A stretch of DNA of 64,000 bases, from NCBI RefSeq assembly GCF_000024865.1, contig NC_013595.1, positions 8,494,001 through 8,558,000 on the forward strand. The letters run 5' to 3'. The first letter of the stretch is position 1. Every line of letters starts with the position of its first letter. Position numbers and translations under genes: made by a program. Shown here one piece after another: positions 1-9,316 of this stretch. The DNA is from Streptosporangium roseum DSM 43021 (GTDB lineage: Bacteria; Actinomycetota; Actinomycetes; Streptosporangiales; Streptosporangiaceae). Under the pieces are notes generated by a model. That model did not search any database. It was not told the origin of the DNA and was given only the letters and a program-made list of their open reading frames with translations.

Positions 1-128
1 GACGTCAGCAGCATCCAGACGAACGGGAACAGCATCGCCAGCCCGCCGGCGATGAGCACGGCGTGCAGGGCGATCCGGCCCAGGCGGCGGGAGGCGGGGG
101 TGCCGGGGGACCCGGGGATCACAGCCAT
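1..128 (-). CDS. carbohydrate ABC transporter permease, N-terminal fragment (runs off the left edge)
   Basis: Only the first 42 codons are in the window, starting at an ATG whose complement is at 126-128. The translation has a short basic N-terminus and then a hydrophobic helix ending in PFVWML, the usual first membrane segment of MalG-type (CUT1) inner permeases. It lies 11 bp downstream of the MalF-like permease in the same direction, so the two should form the heterodimeric membrane channel. The stop and the EAA motif are outside the window, so the family call rests on position and the first helix. Confidence 0.75.
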   Translation of the reverse strand, partial: MAVIPGSPGTPASRRLGRIALHAVLIAGGLAMLFPFVWMLLT

Positions 129-139
129 CGACGGTCCCC

Positions 140-1078
140 TTAGGAGTCGTAGTGGACGAAGCGCTTCTGCACTCCGAACTGGACGAGGGTGACGAGCAGC
201 GTCAGTGCGAGCAGGATCAGCGCGGCGGCGCTGCTCATGCCGAACTCGAAGTTCTTGAAGCCCAGGTCGTAGATCTGGTAGACGATCGTGCGGGCGCCGT
301 CGTTGTGGTCGGGGTCGACCAGCACGTAGATCTGGTCGAACGCCTGGAACGAGCTGATCACCGCGACCACGGTGGAGAAGAAGACGGTCGGGGAGATCAT
401 GGGCAGTGTCACCGAGCGGAAGATGCGGATCGGGCCCGCCCCGTCGATGCGGGCGGCCTCCATCAGGGCGGGCGGGATGGTCTGCAGCCCGGCCAGGAAG
501 ATCACGACGTTGAGGCCGAGCGAGGACCAGATGGTCACGACCGCGATGGCCACGATGACCCAGCCCGGGTCCTCAAGCCAGTCGGGCAGCGCGATCCCGA
601 ACCAGTCGTGCACGGTCCTGTTGAGGACGCCGTAGTCGCCGCTGGCCAGGATGACCTGCCACATCACGGCCACCGCCACCGAGCTGGTGACCACCGGCAG
701 GAAATAGACGACCCGGTAGAAGGTCTTGCCCCTGACCTGGTTCAGCGCGAGGGCGATGAGCAGCGCGAGCGCCAGGCCGACCGGGACCGTCAGGAAGGCG
801 AGCTTGACGGTGTTCCAGACGGCCGTGCCGAAGGCGGGGTCGGAGAGCTGGGCGGCGAAGTTGTCGAAGCCGGCCCAGGACTTCTCGCCGAGCCCGTCCC
901 ACTTCATGAACGCGAGCACGACCGCGAACCCGAGCGGGAAGACCAGGAACGCCAGCAGGCCGAGGACCTGCGGAGCGAGGAACAGCGTGGCCCACCAGCC
1001 GTCCCGGTTCCGCACGCGCGTCGCCGCGCGTGCGGACCGGGTCTTCGCGGCGGGGCGCGCCGGGGTGACGACGCCCAC
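140..1078 (-). CDS. carbohydrate ABC transporter permease (MalF-like)
   Basis: This 312-residue protein has a basic N-terminus (about residues 1-27), then a first transmembrane segment near 30-52 and five more hydrophobic segments. An EAA-type loop (EAARIDGAG, about residues 207-215) is the contact point for the ATPase in binding-protein-dependent permeases. A GTG start is used. The gene begins 5 bp after the stop of the substrate-binding protein gene and ends just before the second permease. No ATPase gene is present, as is usual in actinobacteria, where a shared MsiK-type ATPase serves many sugar transporters. The substrate is unknown; the GH42 gene upstream suggests a galactoside. Confidence 0.9.
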   Translation of the reverse strand: MGVVTPARPAAKTRSARAATRVRNRDGWWATLFLAPQVLGLLAFLVFPLGFAVVLAFMKWDGLGEKSWAGFDNFAAQLSDPAFGTAVWNTVKLAFLTVPVGLALALLIALALNQVRGKTFYRVVYFLPVVTSSVAVAVMWQVILASGDYGVLNRTVHDWFGIALPDWLEDPGWVIVAIAVVTIWSSLGLNVVIFLAGLQTIPPALMEAARIDGAGPIRIFRSVTLPMISPTVFFSTVVAVISSFQAFDQIYVLVDPDHNDGARTIVYQIYDLGFKNFEFGMSSAAALILLALTLLVTLVQFGVQKRFVHYDS

Positions 1079-1083
1079 CGCCG

Positions 1084-2391
1084 CTAACCGATCTTGCCGT
1101 CGACGATGGCCTGGAGCTCGGTCATGCCCTGCTCGAAGGCGACCTTGCCGGTCCAGACCTTCAGCAGGTGGTCGTTGATGTCCTTGGTGAGACCCGGCAC
1201 GGCGACCTCCTCGGGGTAGTTGGCGAAGCCGGTGTCACGGACGTCCAGGAGCGTCTGGGCGTGCGCCGGGTAGTTGTCCTCCAGCACGATCTGCTCGGCG
1301 CCCTTGACCGAGGGGACCGCGCCGCCGCCCTTGAGCCGCTGGAGCTGCCCCTCCTTGCTGACGAACTCGGTCAGGAAGGTGAAGGCCTCCTTGGCGTTCT
1401 TGGAGTCCTTGTTCAGCGCGAGGTAGGAGGCCGCGACCGCGCCGGGCATCGGCTGGCCGGTCTCCGACGGGAACGGCACGATGTCGTAGTTGGGCAGGTC
1501 GCCGCCCTTCTTGACCACGTCGATCACCCACCGGCCGCCGGCGTAGAAGCCGGCCTTGCCCCGCAGGAACTGGGTGTTGGCGCCGTTGCTGGCGGGCAGC
1601 ACGTCGACCGACAGGAAGGTCTTGTCCGCGTACCCCTTGGCGAGGGTCTCCAGGGCCTTACGGGACTTGGGGTCGGTGGTGGCGACGAACTTGCCGCCGT
1701 CCCAGACCTTGCCGCCGAAGCCGCCGATCATGCTGTAGGTCGAGCCGTACCAGTTCCAGAAGAGGGAGCCGGCCTTGCCCGCGGCCTTGAGCTTGGCGTT
1801 CATCTCCAGGTATTTGGCCATGGTCCACTTGCCGGCCGCGTTCAGCTCGGCCGGGTCCTCGGTGATCCCGGCCTCCTTGAGCGCCTTCTTGCCGTACCAG
1901 AGGACCTCGGGGCTGGTGTCGTTCGGGATGCCGTAGATCTGGCCGTCCTTCTTGGCCCCGCCGTAGATGCCCTCGAAGTAGTCCTCGGGCTTGCTCTTGC
2001 TGTCCGGGCCGGCGAGCTTGTCGTTGAGCGGGGCGAGCACCCCGGCGGCGACGAACTTGCCGACGTTGTCGTCTCCGACGAAGAAGACGTCGGGCGCGGT
2101 CTTGGAGGTGAGCTGGGTGAGGAGCTTGGGGTGGTACTCCTCGTACTTGGGGACCGTCTCCATCTTCAGCACGATGTTCGGGTGGCGCTTCATGAAGTCG
2201 TCGTTGAAGCCCTTGTAGAGCGCGACGTCCTCGGCCGAGCCCCAGGTCGACCACCGGATGGTGACCTTTCCGCCGGCGGACGCGCCGCCGCTGGTCGTGC
2301 CGCCGCCGCTGCCGCTGCACGCGGCGGTGACGGTGGCGGTCAGGGCCAGGGCCGCTGCGGCCAGGGCTTTTTTGGAGATGGGGAAAGACAC
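1084..2391 (-). CDS. extracellular sugar-binding lipoprotein of an ABC transporter
   Basis: 435 residues. The N-terminus has a lysine pair, a hydrophobic stretch and a lipobox with Cys25 (VTAAC), so it should be a membrane-anchored lipoprotein. A Gly/Ser linker follows and then a family-1 solute-binding fold (TIRWSTWGS near residue 44, an early DVFFVGDDN segment, and the GIPND strand that follows). The GTG start at 2391 is preceded by a clear AGGAGG. It is followed by two permease genes and preceded by the SDR gene 38 bp away, so it belongs to the GH42-gcvP operon. Substrate specificity cannot be read from sequence. Confidence 0.92.
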   Translation of the reverse strand: MSFPISKKALAAAALALTATVTAACSGSGGGTTSGGASAGGKVTIRWSTWGSAEDVALYKGFNDDFMKRHPNIVLKMETVPKYEEYHPKLLTQLTSKTAPDVFFVGDDNVGKFVAAGVLAPLNDKLAGPDSKSKPEDYFEGIYGGAKKDGQIYGIPNDTSPEVLWYGKKALKEAGITEDPAELNAAGKWTMAKYLEMNAKLKAAGKAGSLFWNWYGSTYSMIGGFGGKVWDGGKFVATTDPKSRKALETLAKGYADKTFLSVDVLPASNGANTQFLRGKAGFYAGGRWVIDVVKKGGDLPNYDIVPFPSETGQPMPGAVAASYLALNKDSKNAKEAFTFLTEFVSKEGQLQRLKGGGAVPSVKGAEQIVLEDNYPAHAQTLLDVRDTGFANYPEEVAVPGLTKDINDHLLKVWTGKVAFEQGMTELQAIVDGKIG

Positions 2392-2429
2392 GGTGTGCCT
2401 CCTGGGGGTGTGATTTTCGGGGGGGTGGG

Positions 2430-3185
2430 TTAGGCGAGTCCGCCACCGTCGACGACCAGGGCCGCGCCGGTGACGTAGCTGGCGGCGTCGCTCGCCAGGA
2501 AGAGGACGGCCTGGGCGATCTCGTCGGGACTGCCCGCGCGGCCCATCGGGCGGTCGGCGGCGTCGGCGGCGAAGGCGGCCCAGTCCTCCGAGAGCTGGCG
2601 GGCCTCCTCGCGGAGCATGGGGGTGTCGGTGTCACCCGGGTTGACCGAGTTGACGCGGATGCCGGCCTTGGCGTGGTCGATGGCCAGGGCGCGGGTCATG
2701 TTGACCACGGCGGCCTTGGAGGCGCAGTAGGAGATGGCGTTGCCGCCGCCCTTGAGACCCCAGCCGGAGCCGGTGTTCACGATCGAGCCGCCGTCCTTCA
2801 TGGCGGGGATCGCGTGCTTGCACATGAGGAAGACCGAGCGGACGTTGACCGCCATGACCCGGTCCCACTCGTCGGCCGTGATGTCCAGGGCGGTGGTCCG
2901 GCGGATGATCCCGGCGTTGTTGAACAGCACGTGCAGCCCGCCGAAGGTCTCCACGGCGGTCCGTACGGCCCGCTCGCAGTCGGCCTCGGAGGCCACGTCG
3001 GTCCTGACCGCCACGGCCCTGCCGCCCTCGGCCTCGATCTCCCCGACCACCTTCGCGGCACCGGGGGCGTCGAGGTCGGCGACCACGACGGCCGCGCCCT
3101 GGCGGGCGAAGAGCAGCGCGGTGGCCCGGCCGATGCCGGACGCGCCGCCGGTGACGATGGCGACCTTGTCAGTCAGGGTGGTCAT
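2430..3185 (-). CDS. SDR family NAD(P)-dependent oxidoreductase
   Basis: 251 residues. It has the classical SDR layout: cofactor-binding TGGASGIG at residues 12-19, NNAG at 89-92, and the catalytic set Ser140, Tyr153 and Lys157 (YCASK). The C-terminal VDGG motif is also typical. An acidic residue at the end of beta strand 2 (VVADLD) favours NAD over NADP. The start ATG at 3185 overlaps the stop of the upstream kinase-like gene by ATGA, which shows translational coupling. A longer upstream extension in this frame is out of frame with that neighbour and was rejected. A sugar or sugar-acid dehydrogenase is plausible. Confidence 0.92.
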   Translation of the reverse strand: MTTLTDKVAIVTGGASGIGRATALLFARQGAAVVVADLDAPGAAKVVGEIEAEGGRAVAVRTDVASEADCERAVRTAVETFGGLHVLFNNAGIIRRTTALDITADEWDRVMAVNVRSVFLMCKHAIPAMKDGGSIVNTGSGWGLKGGGNAISYCASKAAVVNMTRALAIDHAKAGIRVNSVNPGDTDTPMLREEARQLSEDWAAFAADAADRPMGRAGSPDEIAQAVLFLASDAASYVTGAALVVDGGGLA

Positions 3186-4408
3186 GCGGGGAACTCCTCG
3201 ATCGCGGAACGGATCCGGTACATCGCGCTCTCGCGATATCCGGTGATGACGGAGACGTGGCCGCCGACGAGGGCGTCCGCCTCCGGGTCTCCGGTGTCGG
3301 CCAGCAGCGGCCGCCCGCCGAGGCCGGCGAGCTTCTGCTGGGTGGCCAGGACGACCAGCCCTCCGGAGGCCATGATCTTTTTCAGTACGGCCGGGCTGAT
3401 CTGCTGGTTGCCCCGGCCGAGCACGAACCCCTGCCCGCCGATCACCGAGACGACGGCGTGGCTCTCGCACCCGTCGACGAGATCGGCGAGCTGCCGCTCG
3501 GTGACGTCGGCGGCGACCAGCTCACCGTCCTGGACCACGTCCACGCCGAGCAGCGTGGTGGCCAGGCCGAGCCGCCGGCCGACGGCCATGGTGGTGGCGC
3601 CGGGGCCGAGGACGTAGCGGGCGCCGGGCCGCATCCGGGCCACGACCTCCCGGGCGATGCCCTCGGCCGATCCGGGGGCGGCCGAGGACGAGCCGACCTT
3701 GCGGCCCGACAGTCGTGTCCGGGCGGCGGGCACGCGCAGGGTGCCGTAGAGCCGGGGACCGACCCGGCCCCGCCGGTAGGCCTCCTCGTCGAGGTCCACC
3801 ACCTCGGCCTCGACCGTCCCGGCGACGTCCCGGCCGAACCCGGCGGCCATGTCCCCCGCCGTGGCGGGGCTGACCGCGAAGCATCCGGAGTAGACCTTCA
3901 CCCCCGCCGGGACGCCGAGCACCGGGCAGGACGGCGAGCCGTCGAGCACGTCCCTGGCGGTGCCGTCTCCCCCGGCGAACAGCAGCAGGTCGACGTCCTT
4001 CATGGCCGCGACGGCCGCCGTCGTGTCCCGCGGGGACGACGGGTCGCCGGGCGGGAGCCGCAGGAGCTCCGGGACGGCCCCGGCCGCCCGCGCGCTGTGC
4101 TCGCCCATCGGACCGGCGACGGTGAGGATCCTCGTGCCGGGACGCCGGGCCATCAGGGTCCGCACGGCCTGCGCCGCGCGGTCCCCGGCCCGGGGGGAGG
4201 CCCCTCTGGCCAGGGCCTCCCGCTGGACGTCGGGGCCGTCGCTGCCCTTGAGACCGGCCGGGCCGCCGATGCCCGCGACCGGGTTGACGATCAGCCCGAC
4301 CAGGAGGTCCCCGCCGCCCGGGGGCACGGACGCCGGGGGCGTGGCGGAGGCCGCCGGCGCCGAGGGGGTCGGGGACGTGGCGGGAGCGGCCGGCCGGTCG
4401 GTGGTCAC
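3182..4408 (-). CDS. ATP-NAD kinase / AcoX-like protein
   Basis: 408 residues. The sequence has NPVAGIGG at residues 42-49 and the nucleotide-binding GGDGT at 146-150, the hallmark of the NAD kinase/diacylglycerol kinase fold. Overall it looks like the AcoX branch (ATP-NAD kinase family, COG3199), whose reaction is not well established. A Pro/Ala-rich N-terminus of about 32 residues precedes the fold. The GTG start at 4408 overlaps the gcvPB stop (GTGA) and the stop overlaps the SDR start. Coupling on both sides indicates a shared pathway with the glycine dehydrogenase subunits. It is not the essential housekeeping NAD kinase by length or divergence. Confidence 0.82.
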   Translation of the reverse strand: MTTDRPAAPATSPTPSAPAASATPPASVPPGGGDLLVGLIVNPVAGIGGPAGLKGSDGPDVQREALARGASPRAGDRAAQAVRTLMARRPGTRILTVAGPMGEHSARAAGAVPELLRLPPGDPSSPRDTTAAVAAMKDVDLLLFAGGDGTARDVLDGSPSCPVLGVPAGVKVYSGCFAVSPATAGDMAAGFGRDVAGTVEAEVVDLDEEAYRRGRVGPRLYGTLRVPAARTRLSGRKVGSSSAAPGSAEGIAREVVARMRPGARYVLGPGATTMAVGRRLGLATTLLGVDVVQDGELVAADVTERQLADLVDGCESHAVVSVIGGQGFVLGRGNQQISPAVLKKIMASGGLVVLATQQKLAGLGGRPLLADTGDPEADALVGGHVSVITGYRESAMYRIRSAIEEFPA

Positions 4409-5964
4409 GCCAGGTGCTTGCGGGTGTAGGCGCGCCAGGTGGGCGACCACTGCTTGGGGTCGTCCAGCGACGTCTGATCGATCTTGTGGACCGTCTGGTT
4501 GTAAGGAGCGCCCCTGACGTACTCGGGATCGCGGCGGGCCTCGTCGGCGACGTGGGCGAGGATCGCGGCGTACTCGTCGAGGTCCTCCTGGGAGTAGGAC
4601 TCGGTCGGCTCCAGGGTGAAGGGCTCGGGGACCAGATAGGGGTGGTGGCTGGTCCAGTAGTGCACGCCGAAGTCGGCGGCTCGGACGCCGATCTCCTCCG
4701 AGTGCACGCCCGTCTCCTCGAACAGGCCCTGCCAGGAGTAGCGGACCTGCTCCAGGCGGCCCCCGCCCCAGTGGGCGGAGGCGCCGGGGATCTGGAGGAT
4801 CCTGTGCATCAGGTAGTTGTTGTTGAGCACCGCGGTCTCGGCGACCTCGCGCAGGCCCTCGGCGCCCAGCGCCATGACCCAGGCGTAGGCGCGGACCACG
4901 TTCGGGGTGACGCCGAGGAAGGGGCGCGTCTTGCCGACCGACAGCGGCCTGTCGGCGTCGAGGTGGTACCTCTCTCCGTCGAACTCGACGACCGGGCCCG
5001 GCAGGAAGGGGGCGAGCGCCTCGGAGACGCAGCTGGCGCCCCCGGCCGGGCCGCCGCACATGTGCGGGGTGGAGAAGGTCTTGTGCAGGTTGAAGTGGCA
5101 CAGGTCGAACCCGGCGTCGGCGGCGCGGGTGATGCCCAGGAGGCCGTTGGCGTTGGCCTGGTCGTAGCAGGCCAGCCCCCCGGCCTCGTGCACCAGCGAG
5201 ACGAACTCCTCGATGCGCGGGTTGAAGATGCCCGTGTCCTCGGGGTTGGTGATCATCAGGGCCGCGGTGCGGGGACCGACGGCGGCGCGCAGTGCCTCGA
5301 TGTCGGGGTAGCCGTTCTCGTCCGGCATCAACGTGATGACCTCGTACCCGGCGGTCTTGGCGCAGGCCGCGTTGGAGGGGTGGGAGAACATCGTGGTGAT
5401 GACCTGGTCGCGCTGCCGCCCCTCGCCGCGCGAGGCGTGGTAGGCGCGGATCATCGCGATGTTGGCGTAGATCGCGGCCGACCCGGAGGCGGGCTGGAGC
5501 GAGACCCGGTGCATGCCGGAGATCTCGGCCAGCATCCTCTCCATCCGCCAGTAGACCTCCAGGACGCCCTGCACGGTGTCGTCGGGCTGGAGCGGGTGGA
5601 GCTCGGCCACCTTGGGGTCGCTGACGAAGCGGTCGTTGACCTTGGGGCTGTACTTCATGGTGCAGGTGCCCTGGCCGACCGCGATGGCCTGGTCGACGCC
5701 CAGGTTCTCCTGCGACAGCCGGACGTAGTGCCGCAGCACGTGGAGCTGCGCCATCTCGGGCAGCTTGGGCGGCTCGGCCCGCCGTACCGACTCGGGCAGT
5801 TCCACCGCGGGCACCCCCGCGGCCGGTACGGCGATGCCCCGGCGGCCGGGACGCGACTGCTCGAAGATGATCGGCTCGTCCCAGCGGGCCTGGTGGAACC
5901 GGCGCAGCGGCGGCTTGGGCGCGACCGGCAGCTCGGCGAACGACTCTCCTGAGTGCCCACTCAC
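4405..5964 (-). CDS. gcvPB: aminomethyl-transferring glycine dehydrogenase subunit 2
   Basis: 519 residues, the C-terminal half of the two-subunit form of glycine cleavage P-protein. It decarboxylates glycine with PLP and passes the aminomethyl group to lipoyl-H-protein. The PLP lysine is Lys295 in HFNLHKTFSTPH, followed by the Gly-rich CGGPAGG. The NPEDTGIFNP stretch is also characteristic. The GTG start at 5964 overlaps the gcvPA stop. Oddly, no gcvT, gcvH or lpd is nearby and the gene sits in a sugar operon. The enzyme may therefore work on a different amino substrate, or draw on H and T proteins encoded elsewhere. Confidence 0.93.
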   Translation of the reverse strand: MSGHSGESFAELPVAPKPPLRRFHQARWDEPIIFEQSRPGRRGIAVPAAGVPAVELPESVRRAEPPKLPEMAQLHVLRHYVRLSQENLGVDQAIAVGQGTCTMKYSPKVNDRFVSDPKVAELHPLQPDDTVQGVLEVYWRMERMLAEISGMHRVSLQPASGSAAIYANIAMIRAYHASRGEGRQRDQVITTMFSHPSNAACAKTAGYEVITLMPDENGYPDIEALRAAVGPRTAALMITNPEDTGIFNPRIEEFVSLVHEAGGLACYDQANANGLLGITRAADAGFDLCHFNLHKTFSTPHMCGGPAGGASCVSEALAPFLPGPVVEFDGERYHLDADRPLSVGKTRPFLGVTPNVVRAYAWVMALGAEGLREVAETAVLNNNYLMHRILQIPGASAHWGGGRLEQVRYSWQGLFEETGVHSEEIGVRAADFGVHYWTSHHPYLVPEPFTLEPTESYSQEDLDEYAAILAHVADEARRDPEYVRGAPYNQTVHKIDQTSLDDPKQWSPTWRAYTRKHLA

Positions 5965-7292
5965 GACAGTTCCTCCTGTACGGCTGCCGCCAGCCGGTCG
6001 ATGTCGTCCTTGGAGTGCCGCTCGGTCACGCAGACCAGCAGCGTGCGGTCGTCCAGCCGGACGCCGCCGAAAATGCCGTGCCCGCGCAGCGCGGCCAGGA
6101 GATCGTCGGCCGAGGGCACCTCGATCGCGAACTCGCGGAAGTGGACGGCGCCCGGGTGCAGCACCCGGGCTCCGGCGGCGGCGAGCCGGTCCATCGCGTA
6201 GCGGGTGCGGGCCAGGACCGTCTCGCCGAGCTCGCGCATGCCCTCGGGGCCCATCAGCGCGAGGTAGACCCCGGCCGTGATGCCCCACAGGGCGGCGGCG
6301 GTGCCCACCCATTCCTTGCCCTCCTCGCGGTGGGCGAAGGAGGTCCGGTCGTAGAAGACGTCGCCGAAGCCGTACTCGCCGGGGACCGCGGTGGGCGCGA
6401 TGCCGAACAGCCGCGAGGGGAACTCGGCGACCAGGCGCTCCTCGTCGCGGGTGGCGATGTAGCCGGCGTGGCCGCCGCCGTAGCTCTGGTGCATGCCGAG
6501 CGACTGGATGTCGCCGCAGGCGATGTCCGCGCCGTAGGCGGCGGGCGGGGCGAGCACGCCCAGCGAGATCGGGTCGGCCGAGACGACCAGGAGCGCGCCG
6601 GCGCCGTGCGCCAGGTCGGCGAGCTCGCGGCCCCGCGTCTCCACGACCCCGTAGACGTTCGGGGTCTCCAGGTAGATCGCGGCGAAGGTCTCGTCGATCT
6701 CCACGTCGCCGATCTCGCCGCCCGCCCCGACCGGGGCGACGACGATCTCGATGTCGTGGGCGAGGAAGTCGCGGAGCTTGCTCATCTTGTCCGCGCTGAC
6801 GGCCCCGCTGACCAGCACCTTCGAGCGGCCGGTGTAGCGGGCCGCCATCCGGATGGCGGTCCCGGACGCCTGGTAGCCGTCGTAGGTCGGGACGTTGACG
6901 ACGTCCATCTCCAGCAGTTCGGCCATCATGCTGACGTACTCGAACATGGCCTGGAAGCGGCCGTGGTCCTCGTACGGCTCGCCCGCGTAGGCGGTGAGGA
7001 ACTCGCTGCGCCCGTTGACCTCGTCGCAGACGGCCGGGACGTGGTGCGGGTAGCAGCCGTGGCCCAGGAAGCTGAGCGCCTCGGTGGTGTCGGTGTTGCG
7101 TGCCAGCAGCCCGCGCATGTGCGTGACCAGCTCATGCTCGGACGCCATCGGCGCGGGCAGGTCCAGCGGGCGGTCCAGGCGGAGGCCCGCCGGGATGGCC
7201 GCGTAGAACTCCTCGACGCTCGCGGCGCCGATGGCGGCGAGCATCTCGGCCCGCACGCCCGGTTCGGCGTTCGGGATGTAGGGGTGTGTCAC
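5961..7292 (-). CDS. gcvPA: aminomethyl-transferring glycine dehydrogenase subunit 1
   Basis: 443 residues, the N-terminal half of split P-protein. Conserved segments are FLGHGCYPHHVP near residue 100, FEYVSMMAELLEMDVVN near 140 and MHQSYGGGHAGY near 270. The GTG start at 7292 is chosen because it overlaps the GH42 stop by GTGA and gives the normal family length. The much longer open frame to 9236 is only the antiphase shadow of the galactosidase. It is coupled to gcvPB, with which it should form a heterodimer or heterotetramer. Confidence 0.93.
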   Translation of the reverse strand: MTHPYIPNAEPGVRAEMLAAIGAASVEEFYAAIPAGLRLDRPLDLPAPMASEHELVTHMRGLLARNTDTTEALSFLGHGCYPHHVPAVCDEVNGRSEFLTAYAGEPYEDHGRFQAMFEYVSMMAELLEMDVVNVPTYDGYQASGTAIRMAARYTGRSKVLVSGAVSADKMSKLRDFLAHDIEIVVAPVGAGGEIGDVEIDETFAAIYLETPNVYGVVETRGRELADLAHGAGALLVVSADPISLGVLAPPAAYGADIACGDIQSLGMHQSYGGGHAGYIATRDEERLVAEFPSRLFGIAPTAVPGEYGFGDVFYDRTSFAHREEGKEWVGTAAALWGITAGVYLALMGPEGMRELGETVLARTRYAMDRLAAAGARVLHPGAVHFREFAIEVPSADDLLAALRGHGIFGGVRLDDRTLLVCVTERHSKDDIDRLAAAVQEELS

Positions 7293-9292
7293 CGTTCTCC
7301 TTCGGTTGGCTCGGCTCCGGTGCGGAGCACCACGGCGTCGCGGGGCGGGATGTCGATCCGGCCCCGCAGGTCGCGGCCGGTGAGCAGGTCGGTCCCCGGC
7401 TCCCGGAGGTCCACCCGGGCGGGGGTCGTCGCGTGGTTGAGCAGGAAGAGGTAGCGGCCCCGGCGGGTGGCCTCCACGCCCTCGGGCACGTCGGCCACCG
7501 GCCGGACGCCCGCGGCCGCCAGGACCTCGGTCAGGACGGGGGTGACGTCGTCGAGCAGGCAGCTCAGGTAGGTGGCGTTCCCGCGCCGGGTGATCGCCGC
7601 CTGCCCGTCCAGGTCGCCGCCCTCGTAACGGGCGAGCACCTCGGCGTCCTCGACGCGGAGCCATTCGGCCCAGGTCCGCGCCGGTACGGCCGGCGGCCCG
7701 TCCCCCCGCAGCCCCGGCGCGAGCCGTACCCGCTGGGTCAGGCCGTCGGGGAGCGGCCAGAACTCGTCCACCGTCAGGCCGAGCAGCTCGCGCAGCGGGC
7801 CGGGGGCGCCGCCGTCGTGGACCTGGTCGGCCGGGTCGACGACGCCGCTGAACGGGCCGACGACGAGGTGCCCGTCGAAGGCGGCCAGGTGACCGGCCTG
7901 CTCCTCGGTGCACATGTAGAGGTTGGGGGCGATCACCACGCGGTAGCCGGACAGGTCGCGGCCCGCCGGGACGAGGTCCACCGCGATGCCGCGGGCGTGC
8001 ATCGGCGCGTACCAGGCCTGCAGGAGCTCCTTGAGCCTGAGCCGGTCGGACGGCATCGACTCGGGAGCCTCCAGGCCCCACCAGCTGTCCCAGTCGAGGA
8101 CCAGCGCGACGTCGGCGTGCGTCCCGGACCCGGCGATCTCGGCGAGACGCCTGAGGTCGGCGCCGAGCCGTACCGTGTCCTGCCAGCCGCGCGAGGCGGT
8201 GCCGCCGTGCGGGAGCAGCGCGGAGTGGAACTTCTCCGGACCGTACTTGGCCTGCCGCCACTGGAAGAACATCGCGCCGTCCGCGCCGTGGGCCAGCGCC
8301 TGGAGGCTGTGCAGGCGCATCATCCCCGGCGGTTTGGGAGCGTTGACCTCGCGCCAGCTCACCGCGCTCGACGCCTGCTCCAGCAGGATCCACGGCCGCT
8401 GCTTCAGCGAGCGCATCAGGTCGTAGCTGAGCGCGACGGCCACGTGCGAGGAGGGGTCGGCAGGGTCGGGGTAGGCGTCGTCGCTGACGACGTCCTCGGC
8501 CGCGGCCCACTTCCAGTAGTCCAGGCCGTGCAGGATGCTCATGAAGTTGGTGGTCACCGGGACGTCCGGGGTGACCTCGCGCAGCACGGCCTTCTCCAGC
8601 TCGAAGCACTCCAGCAGCGCGTCGGAGCTGAAGCGGCGCCAGTCGAGGACCTGGGCGGGGTTCACCGGGCCCGGCGCCTTGCGCGGCGGGTTGACCTGGT
8701 CGAACGCGGTGTAGTGCTGACCCCAGCAGGAGGTGCCCCAGGCGGCGTTCAGGCCGTCGACCGACCCGTGGCGGTCCCGCAGCCAGCGCCGGAAGTGGCG
8801 GGCGGACTCCTCGCAGAAGCATTCGAGGGTGTGGTCGGCGTACTCGTTGCCGATGTGCCACATGGCCAGCGCCGGGTGGCCGGCGTAGCGCTCGGCCATC
8901 GTCCGCGCCAGCCGTACCGTGGCCTCGCGGAAGACCGGCGAGCTGGGGCAGTAGCTCTGGCGGGAGCCGAAGTCGAGGCGGGTCCCCGCGGCGTCCACCG
9001 GGAGCACCTCCGGGTGCTCGCGCACCAGCCAGGGCGGCGGGGTGGCGGTGGCGGTGGCCAGGTCGGCGGCGACGCCGTGCTCGTGGAGGAGGTCCAGGAC
9101 CCGGTCCAGCCAGCCGAAGTCGTACTCCCCCGGGCGCGGTTCGAGACGGGACCAGGAGAAGACCGCGACGGTCGCCATGGTGACCCCGGCTTCGGACATC
9201 AGCCTGACGTCCTCGTCCCAGACGTGCTCCGGCCACTGCTCGGGGTTGTAGTCACCACCGAACAGCAGACCGGAAACCCTGGTCAGACCCAC
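7289..9292 (-). CDS. beta-galactosidase, glycoside hydrolase family 42
   Basis: 667 residues, normal for GH42. The TIM barrel contains the acid/base Glu150 in WHIGNEYADH and the nucleophile Glu305 in WILLEQASSA, followed by the trimerisation domain and a small C-terminal beta domain. No signal peptide is visible, so it should be cytoplasmic and act on imported galactosides. It is the first gene of the leftward operon. A GTG start at 9292 lies 110 bp from the divergent GntR gene. The combination with a sugar ABC transporter suggests uptake and hydrolysis of a galactose-containing oligosaccharide. Confidence 0.93.
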   Translation of the reverse strand: MGLTRVSGLLFGGDYNPEQWPEHVWDEDVRLMSEAGVTMATVAVFSWSRLEPRPGEYDFGWLDRVLDLLHEHGVAADLATATATPPPWLVREHPEVLPVDAAGTRLDFGSRQSYCPSSPVFREATVRLARTMAERYAGHPALAMWHIGNEYADHTLECFCEESARHFRRWLRDRHGSVDGLNAAWGTSCWGQHYTAFDQVNPPRKAPGPVNPAQVLDWRRFSSDALLECFELEKAVLREVTPDVPVTTNFMSILHGLDYWKWAAAEDVVSDDAYPDPADPSSHVAVALSYDLMRSLKQRPWILLEQASSAVSWREVNAPKPPGMMRLHSLQALAHGADGAMFFQWRQAKYGPEKFHSALLPHGGTASRGWQDTVRLGADLRRLAEIAGSGTHADVALVLDWDSWWGLEAPESMPSDRLRLKELLQAWYAPMHARGIAVDLVPAGRDLSGYRVVIAPNLYMCTEEQAGHLAAFDGHLVVGPFSGVVDPADQVHDGGAPGPLRELLGLTVDEFWPLPDGLTQRVRLAPGLRGDGPPAVPARTWAEWLRVEDAEVLARYEGGDLDGQAAITRRGNATYLSCLLDDVTPVLTEVLAAAGVRPVADVPEGVEATRRGRYLFLLNHATTPARVDLREPGTDLLTGRDLRGRIDIPPRDAVVLRTGAEPTEGER

Positions 9293-9316
9293 CCGTAACT
9301 CCGATCTATGACATGT

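Noticed and set aside
152..1087. Long plus-strand open frame opposite the first permease gene, and many similar long antisense frames across the window
   Set aside because: In DNA of this GC content, antisense frames stay open by chance. They show Arg/Gly/Pro-rich translations, no domains and no start context; the opposite strand encodes recognisable proteins.
5961..9236. One 1091-codon frame joining gcvPA to the region of the galactosidase
   Set aside because: Only the part to 7292 matches gcvPA. The rest is out of frame with the GH42 protein and has no family features. The GTGA overlap marks the real start.
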